A DNA stretch of 64,000 nt from JAFTYO01 sp045644765 (GTDB taxonomy: Bacteria > Pseudomonadota > Alphaproteobacteria > RF32 > CAG-239). Position 1 is the first letter of the stretch; each line of letters begins with the position of its first letter. Positions 24,382 through 33,182 of this stretch are shown here, piece by piece. The stretch lies in the NCBI GenBank assembly GCA_045644765.1, contig JAZRHM010000033.1, positions 8,536 to 72,535 of the forward strand, given 5' to 3'. Made by a program: the position numbers and the translations under genes. Under the pieces are notes generated by a model. That model was given only the letters and a program-made list of their open reading frames with translations, did no database searches and was not told the DNA's origin.

Positions 24382-25013
24382 TGGATATAGAAACACAAGA
24401 ACATTTATCTTCTTCCGAATTTATTGACAATGCTCAAAATGCTGTCATAGAGGCTGTGGACAATGTTTCAGAAATGATATCAGAAACAACCACTTTATCC
24501 GAATTTCAAGACACTCATCATAGCAAAATTTTTTATCAAAGCCCTGAATTTTGGGTTGGAATGGCTTTTGTTTTAGTTGTTGTTTTTTTAGCCAAACCTA
24601 TAAGTAAAATAGCAAAAAATTTTTTTACTAAAAGGCGTGATGATATCATTAATCGCATTAACGAAGCTGAAAAACTGAGAGATGAAGCACAAGCACTATT
24701 ATCCCAATATGAACGTAAATTTTTACATGCAAAAGATGAAGCTAAAAGCATTTTAGATAAAGCAACCGCTGAAATTGAAAACATAACAGAATATGAATTA
24801 AATAAAATAGAAAAAGAATTAGATAATAAACAAAAAGAAGTTGATAGAAACATTGAAGCATCAATAGAGAATATTAAAACAGAATTAAGCACACTTGCTG
24901 TCTCAAAAGCGCTCTGTATGGTAAATAAATATATACAAAACAATTTTGATAAAAAACAGCATGAAACACTTATTGATAAATCAATAAAAAATATTCTAAA
25001 CACTTTAAAATAA
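24381..25013 (+). CDS. atpF: F0 ATP synthase subunit b
   Basis: This 210-residue stator subunit has an acidic N-terminal extension of about 48 residues before its span ('PEFWVGMAFVLVVVFLA', about 53-70) and then a long Lys/Glu-rich coiled coil. The extension is longer than in most b subunits. It is the last F0 gene, and no F1 gene follows, so F1 must be elsewhere, the usual alphaproteobacterial split. The gene converges on comF with only 15 bases between stops. Confidence 0.92.
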   Translation: MDIETQEHLSSSEFIDNAQNAVIEAVDNVSEMISETTTLSEFQDTHHSKIFYQSPEFWVGMAFVLVVVFLAKPISKIAKNFFTKRRDDIINRINEAEKLRDEAQALLSQYERKFLHAKDEAKSILDKATAEIENITEYELNKIEKELDNKQKEVDRNIEASIENIKTELSTLAVSKALCMVNKYIQNNFDKKQHETLIDKSIKNILNTLK

Positions 25014-25028
25014 GAATCATTTACATGA

Positions 25029-25754
25029 TTATATTTTGTAAACTCTTGCCACAGTTAAAAAATCGACTGATTTTGCACCGGCTTTAATTAAAACCTTAGC
25101 ACACTCTTTTAGAGTAGAACCGGTTGTTTGAACATCATCAATTAAAACAACTCTTTTATCCTTTATATTTTCAGGATATTTTACCATAAAAGCATCTTTA
25201 ATATTCTTGATTCGGGCTTTTCCCGAATAGCTTACTTGGGGCTTAGTTGATTTATGTTTAACCAAAGATTTAAAATCTGTTTCTATTAACACTAATTTAC
25301 TGAGTTCTGTTGCCAATAAAGCTGATTGATTATATCTTCTTTTTACAAGCCTTTTATAATGTAACGGAACCGGTATCAAAACATCAGCACCTGCTGAAAA
25401 TATATCACTACCGGCCATTTTCAACCACTTAGCGAAAACTTTGGCATTTTCAGTTTTATCCATGAATTTAAATGCTAAAATCATATTTTTTGATAAAGTT
25501 TCATATTTAATTGCCGAGCGAGAATATCTGAAAAGCTTTTTAGTATCGTTCACGCACATCGGGCAGAGCAAGTTTTTATTGACACCCATACAGTCAGGTA
25601 ACGGTAAGCCACAACACTTACAATGAGGATCTGAAATAAATGTTACTTCATTAAAACAATCGGCACATAAACCATCTTCATCAGCCAAAATTTTTCCACA
25701 ATTTATACATCGGGGAGGAAGAAAAAAATTTATAATATCTTTTAGTATACTCAT
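25029..25754 (-). CDS. comF: ComF-family phosphoribosyltransferase-like protein
   Basis: This 241-residue protein has an N-terminal double zinc ribbon (C17-x2-C20, C30-x2-C33, then CKCCGLPLPDC and CPMC) and a C-terminal PRTase fold with the PRPP loop 'VVLIDDVQTTGST' near residue 205. ComF is linked to DNA uptake and processing in transformable bacteria. It is the last gene of the SUF-SucCD run and overlaps sucD by four bases. comEC lies close by on the same strand. Confidence 0.92.
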   Translation of the reverse strand: MSILKDIINFFLPPRCINCGKILADEDGLCADCFNEVTFISDPHCKCCGLPLPDCMGVNKNLLCPMCVNDTKKLFRYSRSAIKYETLSKNMILAFKFMDKTENAKVFAKWLKMAGSDIFSAGADVLIPVPLHYKRLVKRRYNQSALLATELSKLVLIETDFKSLVKHKSTKPQVSYSGKARIKNIKDAFMVKYPENIKDKRVVLIDDVQTTGSTLKECAKVLIKAGAKSVDFLTVARVYKI

Positions 25755-26620
25755 TTCAAACTTTGCAAAACATTATGTATTTGATTAATATTATCAACCA
25801 CTTCTATTCCGGCCTTTTTCACAATTTCTTTTTTATCATTTGCTGTCAGTTTTCCTCCGGTAATAATATCTCCGGCATATCCCATCTTATCTCTCATTAA
25901 ATGAGTTGAACCGGCAATATATCCTATAATAGGTTTTTTATTTTTCAGACTTGCATAGTATTTTGCAGCCTCTTCTTCATACATACTCCCTTGCTGTCCT
26001 ATCATCAGTATAGCTTGTGTATTATCATCTTCATGAAAAAGGCGTATTATTTCTACAAAATCTGTCCCAACAATCATATCATCACCAAGACCGACAACAG
26101 TCGATTGCCCTTTACCTGCTCGTATTGTTTCTAAAACAGCCTCATATGTCAAAGTCGATGAACGGGATACTATTCCAATATTACCCTTCTTATGTATATT
26201 TTCCGGAAAAATACCTAAGCGAACTTCTTCAGGAGTAATTATACCAGGTGTATTCGGACCTATAAGCAATGTTTTTGAGCCTTTTAACATTGCTTTAATT
26301 TCTATCATATCTTTAATTGGAACGCCGGAAGCAATTGTGACAACAGTTTCCAACTCAGCTTCTATAGCTTCTCTTACAGCATCTTTCACAAAAGGTGCCG
26401 GCACAAACATTACAGAAGATGTTGCACCTTTTACTTCTACTGCTTCTTTTACCGTATTAAACACATCTACACCTAAATGCTTCAGTCCTCCACGGTTCGG
26501 AGAAACTCCCCCAACGATATTAGTGCCATATGCTAACATTTTTTGTGTGTGAAAAGAAGCTTGAGTTCCTGTTATGCCTTGCACTAAAACTTTTGTGTTT
26601 TTATCCGCCAATATAGACAT
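25751..26620 (-). CDS. sucD: SucD-like protein lacking the catalytic histidine
   Basis: This 289-residue alpha subunit of a succinyl-CoA synthetase-type enzyme is of exactly the family's usual length and aligns throughout. Ordinary SucD is autophosphorylated on a histidine in 'MGHAGAI'; this protein reads MGYAGDI, with Tyr248 in that place. The glutamate that positions the histidine ('MIGEIGG') reads MIGQQGS, giving Gln209. The CoA-contact 'GPNCPG' is GPNTPG, and 'SRSGTLTYE' is SRSSTLTYE. The CoA fold otherwise looks intact. A phosphohistidine mechanism seems impossible unless another residue, such as His240, stands in. It overlaps comF by four bases and touches sucC by one. Confidence 0.85.
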   Translation of the reverse strand: MSILADKNTKVLVQGITGTQASFHTQKMLAYGTNIVGGVSPNRGGLKHLGVDVFNTVKEAVEVKGATSSVMFVPAPFVKDAVREAIEAELETVVTIASGVPIKDMIEIKAMLKGSKTLLIGPNTPGIITPEEVRLGIFPENIHKKGNIGIVSRSSTLTYEAVLETIRAGKGQSTVVGLGDDMIVGTDFVEIIRLFHEDDNTQAILMIGQQGSMYEEEAAKYYASLKNKKPIIGYIAGSTHLMRDKMGYAGDIITGGKLTANDKKEIVKKAGIEVVDNINQIHNVLQSLK

Positions 26621-27822
26621 CAGTTACTTTCCTCCATCGCCCGTAAAAGTTTTTTAACACCATCTTCCATAGTATCAGCCATCAATATAGGCAAACCCGA
26701 ACTTTGTAAAATTTCAGTTGCTTCTTCTTTATTTGTTCCTTCAAAACGAACCACTAACGGAACATTCAATCCTACTTCGGATGCCGCTGCAATTATACCA
26801 TCTGCCACTAAATTACAGCGCAAAAAACCGCCTAAGATATTAATTAAAACACCTTCAACTTTAGGATTGGTCATAATGATTTTAATACCTGCCGAGATTT
26901 TATCCTTATCTACACCGCCTTTAACATTTAAAAAACAATCCATTTTTTCATCAGTGTTAACAAGAATATCTCTAATTGATAGAGCTATACCTTCTCCGTT
27001 TACGATACAACCTATACTGCCATCATCAAATGATCTGTATTGAAAGCCATATTTTGACGCTCTTAATACTCTATCCTCATCTTCATAATCATCATGAAGT
27101 TTTGCTATATCTTTGTGACGGTATAATGCATTATCATCAAAAGATATTTTAGCATCCAACGCAATAAAATTTCCTTTTTTACTAATTCCGATCGGATTTA
27201 TTTCTATCATTATAGCGTCTAGTTCTATAAAAGCTTTATACAAACCGACAACAAATTTTTTTAATTTTTTTGCAAAAGATGTTTCAATTTTTAGAAACTT
27301 AAGAATTGCATTTATTTGCTCGGAACTGATTTTTTCATTTATATCTAGATTAATGCTTAAAATTTTCTCAGAATCGGCAATCGCTAAATCTAAAATATTT
27401 TCTGTAGCATCAGCTACTAACAATTTCACACAAGGAACCATCCTATCAATTACAAAACTCATATAAAAAGTTTGTTTTACAACGACGTGTTCTTCGATAT
27501 AGACTTTACTTACTGATTTTCCTTTCAACCCCGTTTGATTAGTAACAAGTGTTGATCCCAACATTTTTTCAGCTTCAGCAAAAACATCTTTTCTTCCGGC
27601 CACATATCTGATACCACCCTTTTTTCCGGCTCTTTTTTCAATAAATTTCCCATCAGCTCTTGCTCCTGATTGAATCTGAGCTTTTAGCATCCACGGACCT
27701 TTTGAAGAGATGTTAACTGCCACTCTTTTAGCTTCAGCCGGAGTATAAGCAATACCTCCTTTAGGTATTTCTATCCCATAACGGCTTAATATTTGTTTTG
27801 CCTGATACTCATGTATATTCAT
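26620..27822 (-). CDS. sucC: SucC-like ATP-grasp subunit, divergent
   Basis: This 400-residue beta subunit has an N-terminal ATP-grasp fold ('MNIHEYQAKQIL', 'PWMLKAQIQSG') and a C-terminal flavodoxin-like domain. The magnesium pair 'IEINP' and 'ALDAK' is kept. The glycine-rich nucleotide loop carries a stretch of about nine extra residues compared with ordinary SucC. The C-terminal phosphate loop, normally FLDVGGGA, reads FLNVKGGVD, and the 'VNGAGLAM' stretch reads VNGEGIALS. Both subunits are therefore changed around the site where phosphohistidine moves between them. It lies directly between sufE and sucD. Confidence 0.85.
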   Translation of the reverse strand: MNIHEYQAKQILSRYGIEIPKGGIAYTPAEAKRVAVNISSKGPWMLKAQIQSGARADGKFIEKRAGKKGGIRYVAGRKDVFAEAEKMLGSTLVTNQTGLKGKSVSKVYIEEHVVVKQTFYMSFVIDRMVPCVKLLVADATENILDLAIADSEKILSINLDINEKISSEQINAILKFLKIETSFAKKLKKFVVGLYKAFIELDAIMIEINPIGISKKGNFIALDAKISFDDNALYRHKDIAKLHDDYEDEDRVLRASKYGFQYRSFDDGSIGCIVNGEGIALSIRDILVNTDEKMDCFLNVKGGVDKDKISAGIKIIMTNPKVEGVLINILGGFLRCNLVADGIIAAASEVGLNVPLVVRFEGTNKEEATEILQSSGLPILMADTMEDGVKKLLRAMEESN

Positions 27823-27835
27823 GGTTAGTCACTTT

Positions 27836-28237
27836 TTAAGTATTATTAGCATAGAAACGAATTTTATCTACCATAGACATCATCCCGTTCCGACGACTTG
27901 GGGTCAAGTGTTCTCCTAACCCTAGTTTAACAAAAAAATCCTCCACTTCAATTTCTTTTATTTCTTTTACAGATTTATTTGCATAAACAGATAATAATAC
28001 TGATATAATTCCCTTAACCATTATTGCATCGCTATCGGCATAAAAATTTAATTTACCATCATGATAAACAGGAACCAACCATACTTGCGACTGACAACCG
28101 CTAACCTTAAATTCATCAGTTTTATACTTTTCATCTAATGGGGGAAGCTGTTCCCCCAGTTCAATCAAATATTGGTACTTTTCTTCCCAATCATCTAATA
28201 TTGAAAAATTTTCTATCAAAGTATTAATATCTTGCAT
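27836..28237 (-). CDS. sufE: SufE-type sulfur acceptor
   Basis: This 133-residue protein takes persulfide sulfur from SufS. The acceptor is Cys48 in 'EFKVSGCQSQVWLV', with 'DADAIMVKGIISVLL' next (here DSDAIMVKG). It is third in the order sufS-sufT-sufE. No second cysteine acts nearby. Confidence 0.95.
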   Translation of the reverse strand: MQDINTLIENFSILDDWEEKYQYLIELGEQLPPLDEKYKTDEFKVSGCQSQVWLVPVYHDGKLNFYADSDAIMVKGIISVLLSVYANKSVKEIKEIEVEDFFVKLGLGEHLTPSRRNGMMSMVDKIRFYANNT

Positions 28238-28246
28238 ATATATCTC

Positions 28247-28666
28247 CTAGAACATATCAAGCATTGCCTTAGCTTCTTCACTTAAACGATCTGTTGTCCA
28301 AGCAGGTTCCCAAACAACCTTCACTTCAACTTTACCCGTTCCTTCAATTTTTGCAACCGCATTTGCCACTTCTTGCGGCAATATACCGGCAACGGGACAC
28401 GTTGGAGCAGTTAAGGTCATATCAATTGCTATATTGCCATTTTCCATTTGATTAATTTTATATATAAGCCCCATATCATACACATTTATCATAATTTCAG
28501 GATCGGAAACTGTTTTGATAGCTTCAACAATATCATACATGGTAGCTTTTGCTTGAGATACCTCTAATTCATTTCCTGCATAAGCTTTATAATCGGAAGT
28601 TATATCTTCCTCAACACTCATTGCTTGAAGCAAAAGGGCCTCTTTTTCATCAATATTTTCTGACAT
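28247..28666 (-). CDS. sufT: SufT/MIP18-type iron-sulfur maturation factor
   Basis: This 139-residue protein has an acidic N-terminal 40 residues and a MIP18 (DUF59) domain: 'IVEAIKTVSDPEIMINVYDMGLIY' near residue 45, 'MTLTAPTCPVAGILPQEV' near residue 82, and 'VWEPAWTTDRLSEEAK' near the end. Such proteins help carry [Fe-S] clusters to targets. It stops with TAG. sufB, sufC and sufD are not in the window. Confidence 0.93.
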   Translation of the reverse strand: MSENIDEKEALLLQAMSVEEDITSDYKAYAGNELEVSQAKATMYDIVEAIKTVSDPEIMINVYDMGLIYKINQMENGNIAIDMTLTAPTCPVAGILPQEVANAVAKIEGTGKVEVKVVWEPAWTTDRLSEEAKAMLDMF

Positions 28667-28719
28667 ATATTCCTCTTCTTATTCTTATCTTCAGTATTTC
28701 TACACTAAAAATAACAATC

Positions 28720-29931
28720 TTAAAAGAATTTCATAGCCTTATTAACCGCTTTTACAAAAGCATCTATATCACTTTTAGAAGTATATAATCCAAATGATGC
28801 TCTTGCAACAGAATTATATCCCATACGGTTTACTAATGGCTCAGCACAATGATGGCCTATTCTGATGCTTACTCCTTCCTTATTTAATACATAAGCCAAA
28901 TCTTGCGGATGAATGTTTCCGACTTGGAAAGAAAAGACACCGCCTTTATTTTTCACCTTCCCTATATGTTCAAAATTTCTAATATCAGAAGTTGCATCAA
29001 ACATATATTTTACAAGCTCTTCTTCATACCTTTCAATATTTTCCATTCCTAAGTTTTGAATATATTTAACAGATTCAGCTAAGCCTATTGCCTGCACAAT
29101 CGCAGGTGTTCCCGCTTCAAAACGAGCCGGTGGTAATGCAAAAGTGGTTTCTTGATAAGTTACTTTATCGACCATATCGCCTCCGGTTTGATATGGTATC
29201 ATCTCATTTAACAGATTATATTTACCGAATAAAACGCCTATTCCTGTCGGCCCATAAAGTTTATGACCGGAAAAAGCCAAAAAATCACAATCTATATCTT
29301 TAACATCAATTTTTTTATGAACAGCAAACTGACAAGCATCTATCAAAACTTTTGCCCCGACATTATGTGCTGCTTTAACAATGTTATTTACCGGAAATAT
29401 GGTTCCCAATACATTAGACATTGCCGTGATGGCTACTAATTTTGTTTTTGGAGACAGTTTTTGTAAAAATTGTTCTTCCGAATAACTTCCATCATTTTCA
29501 ATTTTAAATACTACTAGTTTGCATTGCTTTTTATGACAAATCATTTGCCATGGTACCAAATTTGCATGATGTTCTGCTTCAGAAATTAATATCTCATCAT
29601 CTTTGTTCAGATTTTTTTCTGCCCACGATGATGCAACTAAATTTATTGCTTCTGTTGCATTTCTGGTAAACACTATTTCATTTTTATCAGCACTTATAAA
29701 TTCTGCCACACAATGACGGGCATTTTCATATTCAGTGGTTATTGTTTCCGCCAAATCATACATACTTCTGTGAACATTAGCATAAGAATTTTGATAAATA
29801 TTTACAATCTTATCGATCATACATTTGGGCTTTTGTGAAGACGCAGCAGAATCGAGATAAATAATTGGTCTGTTATTTATCCGGTTCTTAAAGATAGGAA
29901 AATCTTCTCTTATTTTACTGACGTCATACAT
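28720..29931 (-). CDS. sufS: Cysteine desulfurase SufS
   Basis: This 403-residue PLP enzyme releases sulfur from cysteine to an internal persulfide. The PLP lysine is K224 ('FSGHKLYGPTG'), the substrate site 'EAEHHANLVPW' is near residue 118, and the catalytic Cys362 is in 'IGHHCAEPL', the short-loop class II pattern that needs SufE. It heads the sufS-sufT-sufE-sucC-sucD-comF run. The upstream partner genes sufBCD are elsewhere. Confidence 0.96.
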   Translation of the reverse strand: MYDVSKIREDFPIFKNRINNRPIIYLDSAASSQKPKCMIDKIVNIYQNSYANVHRSMYDLAETITTEYENARHCVAEFISADKNEIVFTRNATEAINLVASSWAEKNLNKDDEILISEAEHHANLVPWQMICHKKQCKLVVFKIENDGSYSEEQFLQKLSPKTKLVAITAMSNVLGTIFPVNNIVKAAHNVGAKVLIDACQFAVHKKIDVKDIDCDFLAFSGHKLYGPTGIGVLFGKYNLLNEMIPYQTGGDMVDKVTYQETTFALPPARFEAGTPAIVQAIGLAESVKYIQNLGMENIERYEEELVKYMFDATSDIRNFEHIGKVKNKGGVFSFQVGNIHPQDLAYVLNKEGVSIRIGHHCAEPLVNRMGYNSVARASFGLYTSKSDIDAFVKAVNKAMKFF

Positions 29932-29990
29932 ATCTACCTCTCTGTCTTAATTTAGCAAGCATTTAAAAAAAATCAATATAAACCGACACG

Positions 29991-32006
29991 CTAATTCCAC
30001 AACCTTTTACCTATATCGGAACGTATAGTTTTTATCTCTGGTTTGCCATTTTTTATATAAGCCACTCCTCCTCCGTCTTTCATCGTATCGATGAGCTTAT
30101 CCTCAATCCATATTTTTCCTTCTTTATCCCATGAAATTATATTTTTATAAACACACATATTTTCATCACAACTTAAATCAAGCCATTGTTTATCAACTAA
30201 ATCACCATTATAAATTTCTTTCAACTTTTGCGGATTTGAAACATCTGTACTTGCTGTTTTTTCAAGCCACATTTGTTTAATGAAAGCATTTGATTTTACA
30301 GGCATTATAATTAGATTAGAAAAGTTATCTTTTACGGCAATATTTTTTCCGGCTGCATCATAAATCATATCAGGTACAGTGGCGGTAAAAATACTCAGAG
30401 CTCCAACAATTATAGGAAAAGCTCCCCACAAACGCCATTTTTTTTGCCATAAACAAAGCCACAAACCTCCCCACACAATCAACATCAATCCCCAAAATGG
30501 CATAGATAGCACCTGATATCCGGCTTGAGGCAAATTTGAAACATATGCCGTAATTTCATTCACAGTTTTTATTCCGTATCCTACAATTTTAAGTGGCCAT
30601 ACATAAAGTCCGAATGGCATTAAAAACAGGGCCAGTAAAACAAACGGCATTATAACGAGTCCGATAACCGGACCTGCTAAAAAATTGCCTAACGTAGTAT
30701 AAATGGCTATTCTGTTAAAATGGTATATTGCAAATGGAAGTGTTGCCATACTTGCTACAAAATCTGATATCAAAAGACCGCCAATGTAAGCAATGATGAT
30801 CTTCAAAATACTTTTTCCCTTAAAAAATTTATGTATGGAAGAAGCATATCTTTCATAAAAAGCAATTAACACCAATACTGCAGCAAAAGACATTTGAAAA
30901 CTGGCACTGATAAGAGCATATGGCGAAATACTTAAAACGATAAACGCAGCAATACTCAGCATTCTTATAGAAATTGCCTTACGTGAAAATAAAACCCCTA
31001 ACAAAACCACAAAAGTCATTATAAAAGCTCTTTGAGCAGGTATTTCGGCCCCAGATATCAAAAGATAAATAAAACTCATAAAAATAGCAAAAAGAGCAGC
31101 AACTTTTTTTGAATCATATCTTAAAGCAAGGGCTGGTACAAGACTTACACATAGGCGAATCGCAAAAAATGCCATAGCTGCAATCATCGACATATGCAAG
31201 CCTGAAATTGACAAGAAATGAGCAAGACCTGAATTTTGGTAAGATTTATTCAAGTCTTGAGAAATTCCGTCTCTATCTCCTGCTAATATAGCTGCGGTGA
31301 TAGCAGCTTCATCTACCGGTAACTCTGCATATATATTTTTTACCACATCTTTTCTTGCCTTATTTGTTAATTGTACAAGTTTATCAAAAAATGATTGATT
31401 TTGTAAGCATGATATTTGGTAGGCTGTACTATTTGCATAACCGATAGCGCTTATACCTTCGTAAAAATGTTTACGATTAAATTGATACGTATTGGGCAAA
31501 ACCGGCAACATAGGAGGCATCAATGTTGCTATCATTTCCACACAATCACCTTCGTTTAGATTTGTTTCTTTTGAAGAAAGAGTTATTCTGTATATACCTT
31601 TTTTAGGATTATTAAAGTCTGCTGCATCATCAATCAACAACCTAACTTTTCCTTTACTGTTGCTATCTATTTTTATAATGCGACCTTGTAGATAAGTAAT
31701 TTCCTTTTGACTTTTCGGCTGCTCTATAAATTTTGATTTATATATACTTCTTACTTGAATGTTGGCAAAGCCAAGGGCAATAATTAACAAAGATACTATA
31801 ACAAAAAATTTTACCGGATTATATCTCCAAATATATAAAAGAAACAACAATATCTCAACAATAAATATTGTAAGCAAAGATGAGGGTTCCGAATATGGTA
31901 AAAAGTATAATCCGATACCCAAACCGAATAAAACCGGTAACCACAGAATAAATCTTTCTCTTTCAGCGAAAAAATTCTCCCTTAATTTGTTTAGGAAAGT
32001 TCTCAA
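29991..32006 (-). CDS. comEC: ComEC/Rec2-type DNA uptake channel
   Basis: This 671-residue protein has an N-terminal span pair, an OB-like DUF4131 region and the Competence domain, with 'AAILAGDRDGISQDLNKSYQNSGLAHFLSISGLHM' around residues 240-275 and about ten membrane spans. The C-terminal metallo-beta-lactamase domain of long ComEC proteins is not visible, as in many alphaproteobacteria; a short soluble domain of about 100 residues stands in its place. It would move single-stranded DNA through the inner membrane if competence is used. It is expressed with lpxI-lpxB or on its own; comF is about 4 kb away. Confidence 0.9.
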   Translation of the reverse strand: MRTFLNKLRENFFAERERFILWLPVLFGLGIGLYFLPYSEPSSLLTIFIVEILLFLLYIWRYNPVKFFVIVSLLIIALGFANIQVRSIYKSKFIEQPKSQKEITYLQGRIIKIDSNSKGKVRLLIDDAADFNNPKKGIYRITLSSKETNLNEGDCVEMIATLMPPMLPVLPNTYQFNRKHFYEGISAIGYANSTAYQISCLQNQSFFDKLVQLTNKARKDVVKNIYAELPVDEAAITAAILAGDRDGISQDLNKSYQNSGLAHFLSISGLHMSMIAAMAFFAIRLCVSLVPALALRYDSKKVAALFAIFMSFIYLLISGAEIPAQRAFIMTFVVLLGVLFSRKAISIRMLSIAAFIVLSISPYALISASFQMSFAAVLVLIAFYERYASSIHKFFKGKSILKIIIAYIGGLLISDFVASMATLPFAIYHFNRIAIYTTLGNFLAGPVIGLVIMPFVLLALFLMPFGLYVWPLKIVGYGIKTVNEITAYVSNLPQAGYQVLSMPFWGLMLIVWGGLWLCLWQKKWRLWGAFPIIVGALSIFTATVPDMIYDAAGKNIAVKDNFSNLIIMPVKSNAFIKQMWLEKTASTDVSNPQKLKEIYNGDLVDKQWLDLSCDENMCVYKNIISWDKEGKIWIEDKLIDTMKDGGGVAYIKNGKPEIKTIRSDIGKRLWN

Positions 32007-32024
32007 TGTATTCTCCGGTAAAAA

Positions 32025-33182
32025 TTATTTATGTTTTTTCTTTTTTATCAAGTCAAATACAATATCACATACATTAGAGCTAGGAGTTTGTTCTCCCAAA
32101 CCTAAAGCCTCTTTTACCTTAATAAACCCTTCTTTTTGACGTTCATACAGAGATTGTTTTTTTAACAATTCTTCAACATTGTACAGAATTTTATCTTCAT
32201 TACAATTTTCCTGTAACAGCTCCGGAATAATTTCTCTTCCAAGTAAAATGTTGCTTAAATTAACAAATTGAATTTTTAAGAATCGGCGAGCCAACCATGC
32301 TGACATCGCTGACAATTTATAAGCTATAATATGTGGAACATCAACTATAGCCAATTCTAAAGCGACTGTTCCTGAGGCTGCAATTGCAACTTCTGATGCG
32401 CAAAAAGCATCATGTCTATCACTTTCATTATTTACAATGATAATAGGTAACTTACTATCTTCAACCATAGCCTTTACCCTATCTTCAACCGTATGAACCG
32501 TAGGGATCACAAAACAAAATTCAGGGTGTTTTTCTTTTAATTTTCGTACAACATTTAAAAATACGGGCAACAATCTGCTAACTTCCGTATGCCTTGACCC
32601 CGGCAACACTGCCATAATACGCGCATTTTCATCAATATTATAACGAACTCTGAAATCATTACCGTTAGCCCATAAAACGCTACTTTCAATTACCGGATGA
32701 CCGACGAATGTCGTATCCAAACCATGTGGAGTAAAATATTTTGGTTCATAGGGGAAAAGAGTAAGTAAATGATCAATATATTTGTGCATAGTTTTTGCAC
32801 GTTTTTTCTTCCATGCCCAAACTTGTGGTGCCACATAATGAACTTGCGGAATATTTAATTTTTTACGGCGTAACAATTTATGAATACGTGATGAAAAACT
32901 CCAACTGTCAATTGTTATAACCACATCAGGTTTTATTTTTTCAATTTCTGCTATGGTTTGTGAAAATCTTTTAAGAATCTTAGGCAAAGACGGTAAAACT
33001 TCAAACAATCCCATAACCGAAAGCTCTGATATATCAAATAAAGACTTCAATCCTTCTCTTTGCATTGTTTCGCCGCCAATACCAAAAAATTCGACTTCCG
33101 GATTTTTTGCCAGCATAGCTCGCATTAGACGCGAACCCAATAAATCGCCCGATGGCTCTCCCGCAATTAAATATATCTTCAT
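32025..33182 (-). CDS. lpxB: Lipid-A-disaccharide synthase
   Basis: This 385-residue GT19 glycosyltransferase joins UDP-2,3-diacylglucosamine with lipid X. The opening 'MKIYLIAGEPSGDLLGSRLM' and the run 'FFGIGGETM', 'LSVMGLFEVLP', 'HYVAPQVWAWK' and 'LPGSRHTEV' are all family hallmarks. It overlaps lpxI by four bases, so lpxI and lpxB are coupled. lpxA, lpxD and fabZ, often just upstream, are not here. Confidence 0.97.
   Translation of the reverse strand: MKIYLIAGEPSGDLLGSRLMRAMLAKNPEVEFFGIGGETMQREGLKSLFDISELSVMGLFEVLPSLPKILKRFSQTIAEIEKIKPDVVITIDSWSFSSRIHKLLRRKKLNIPQVHYVAPQVWAWKKKRAKTMHKYIDHLLTLFPYEPKYFTPHGLDTTFVGHPVIESSVLWANGNDFRVRYNIDENARIMAVLPGSRHTEVSRLLPVFLNVVRKLKEKHPEFCFVIPTVHTVEDRVKAMVEDSKLPIIIVNNESDRHDAFCASEVAIAASGTVALELAIVDVPHIIAYKLSAMSAWLARRFLKIQFVNLSNILLGREIIPELLQENCNEDKILYNVEELLKKQSLYERQKEGFIKVKEALGLGEQTPSSNVCDIVFDLIKKKKHK

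Noticed and set aside
22612..25013. Sodium-dependent ATP synthase
   Set aside because: The c subunit has plain hydrophobic neighbours around its Glu and lacks the sodium-site Gln and Ser/Thr pattern.
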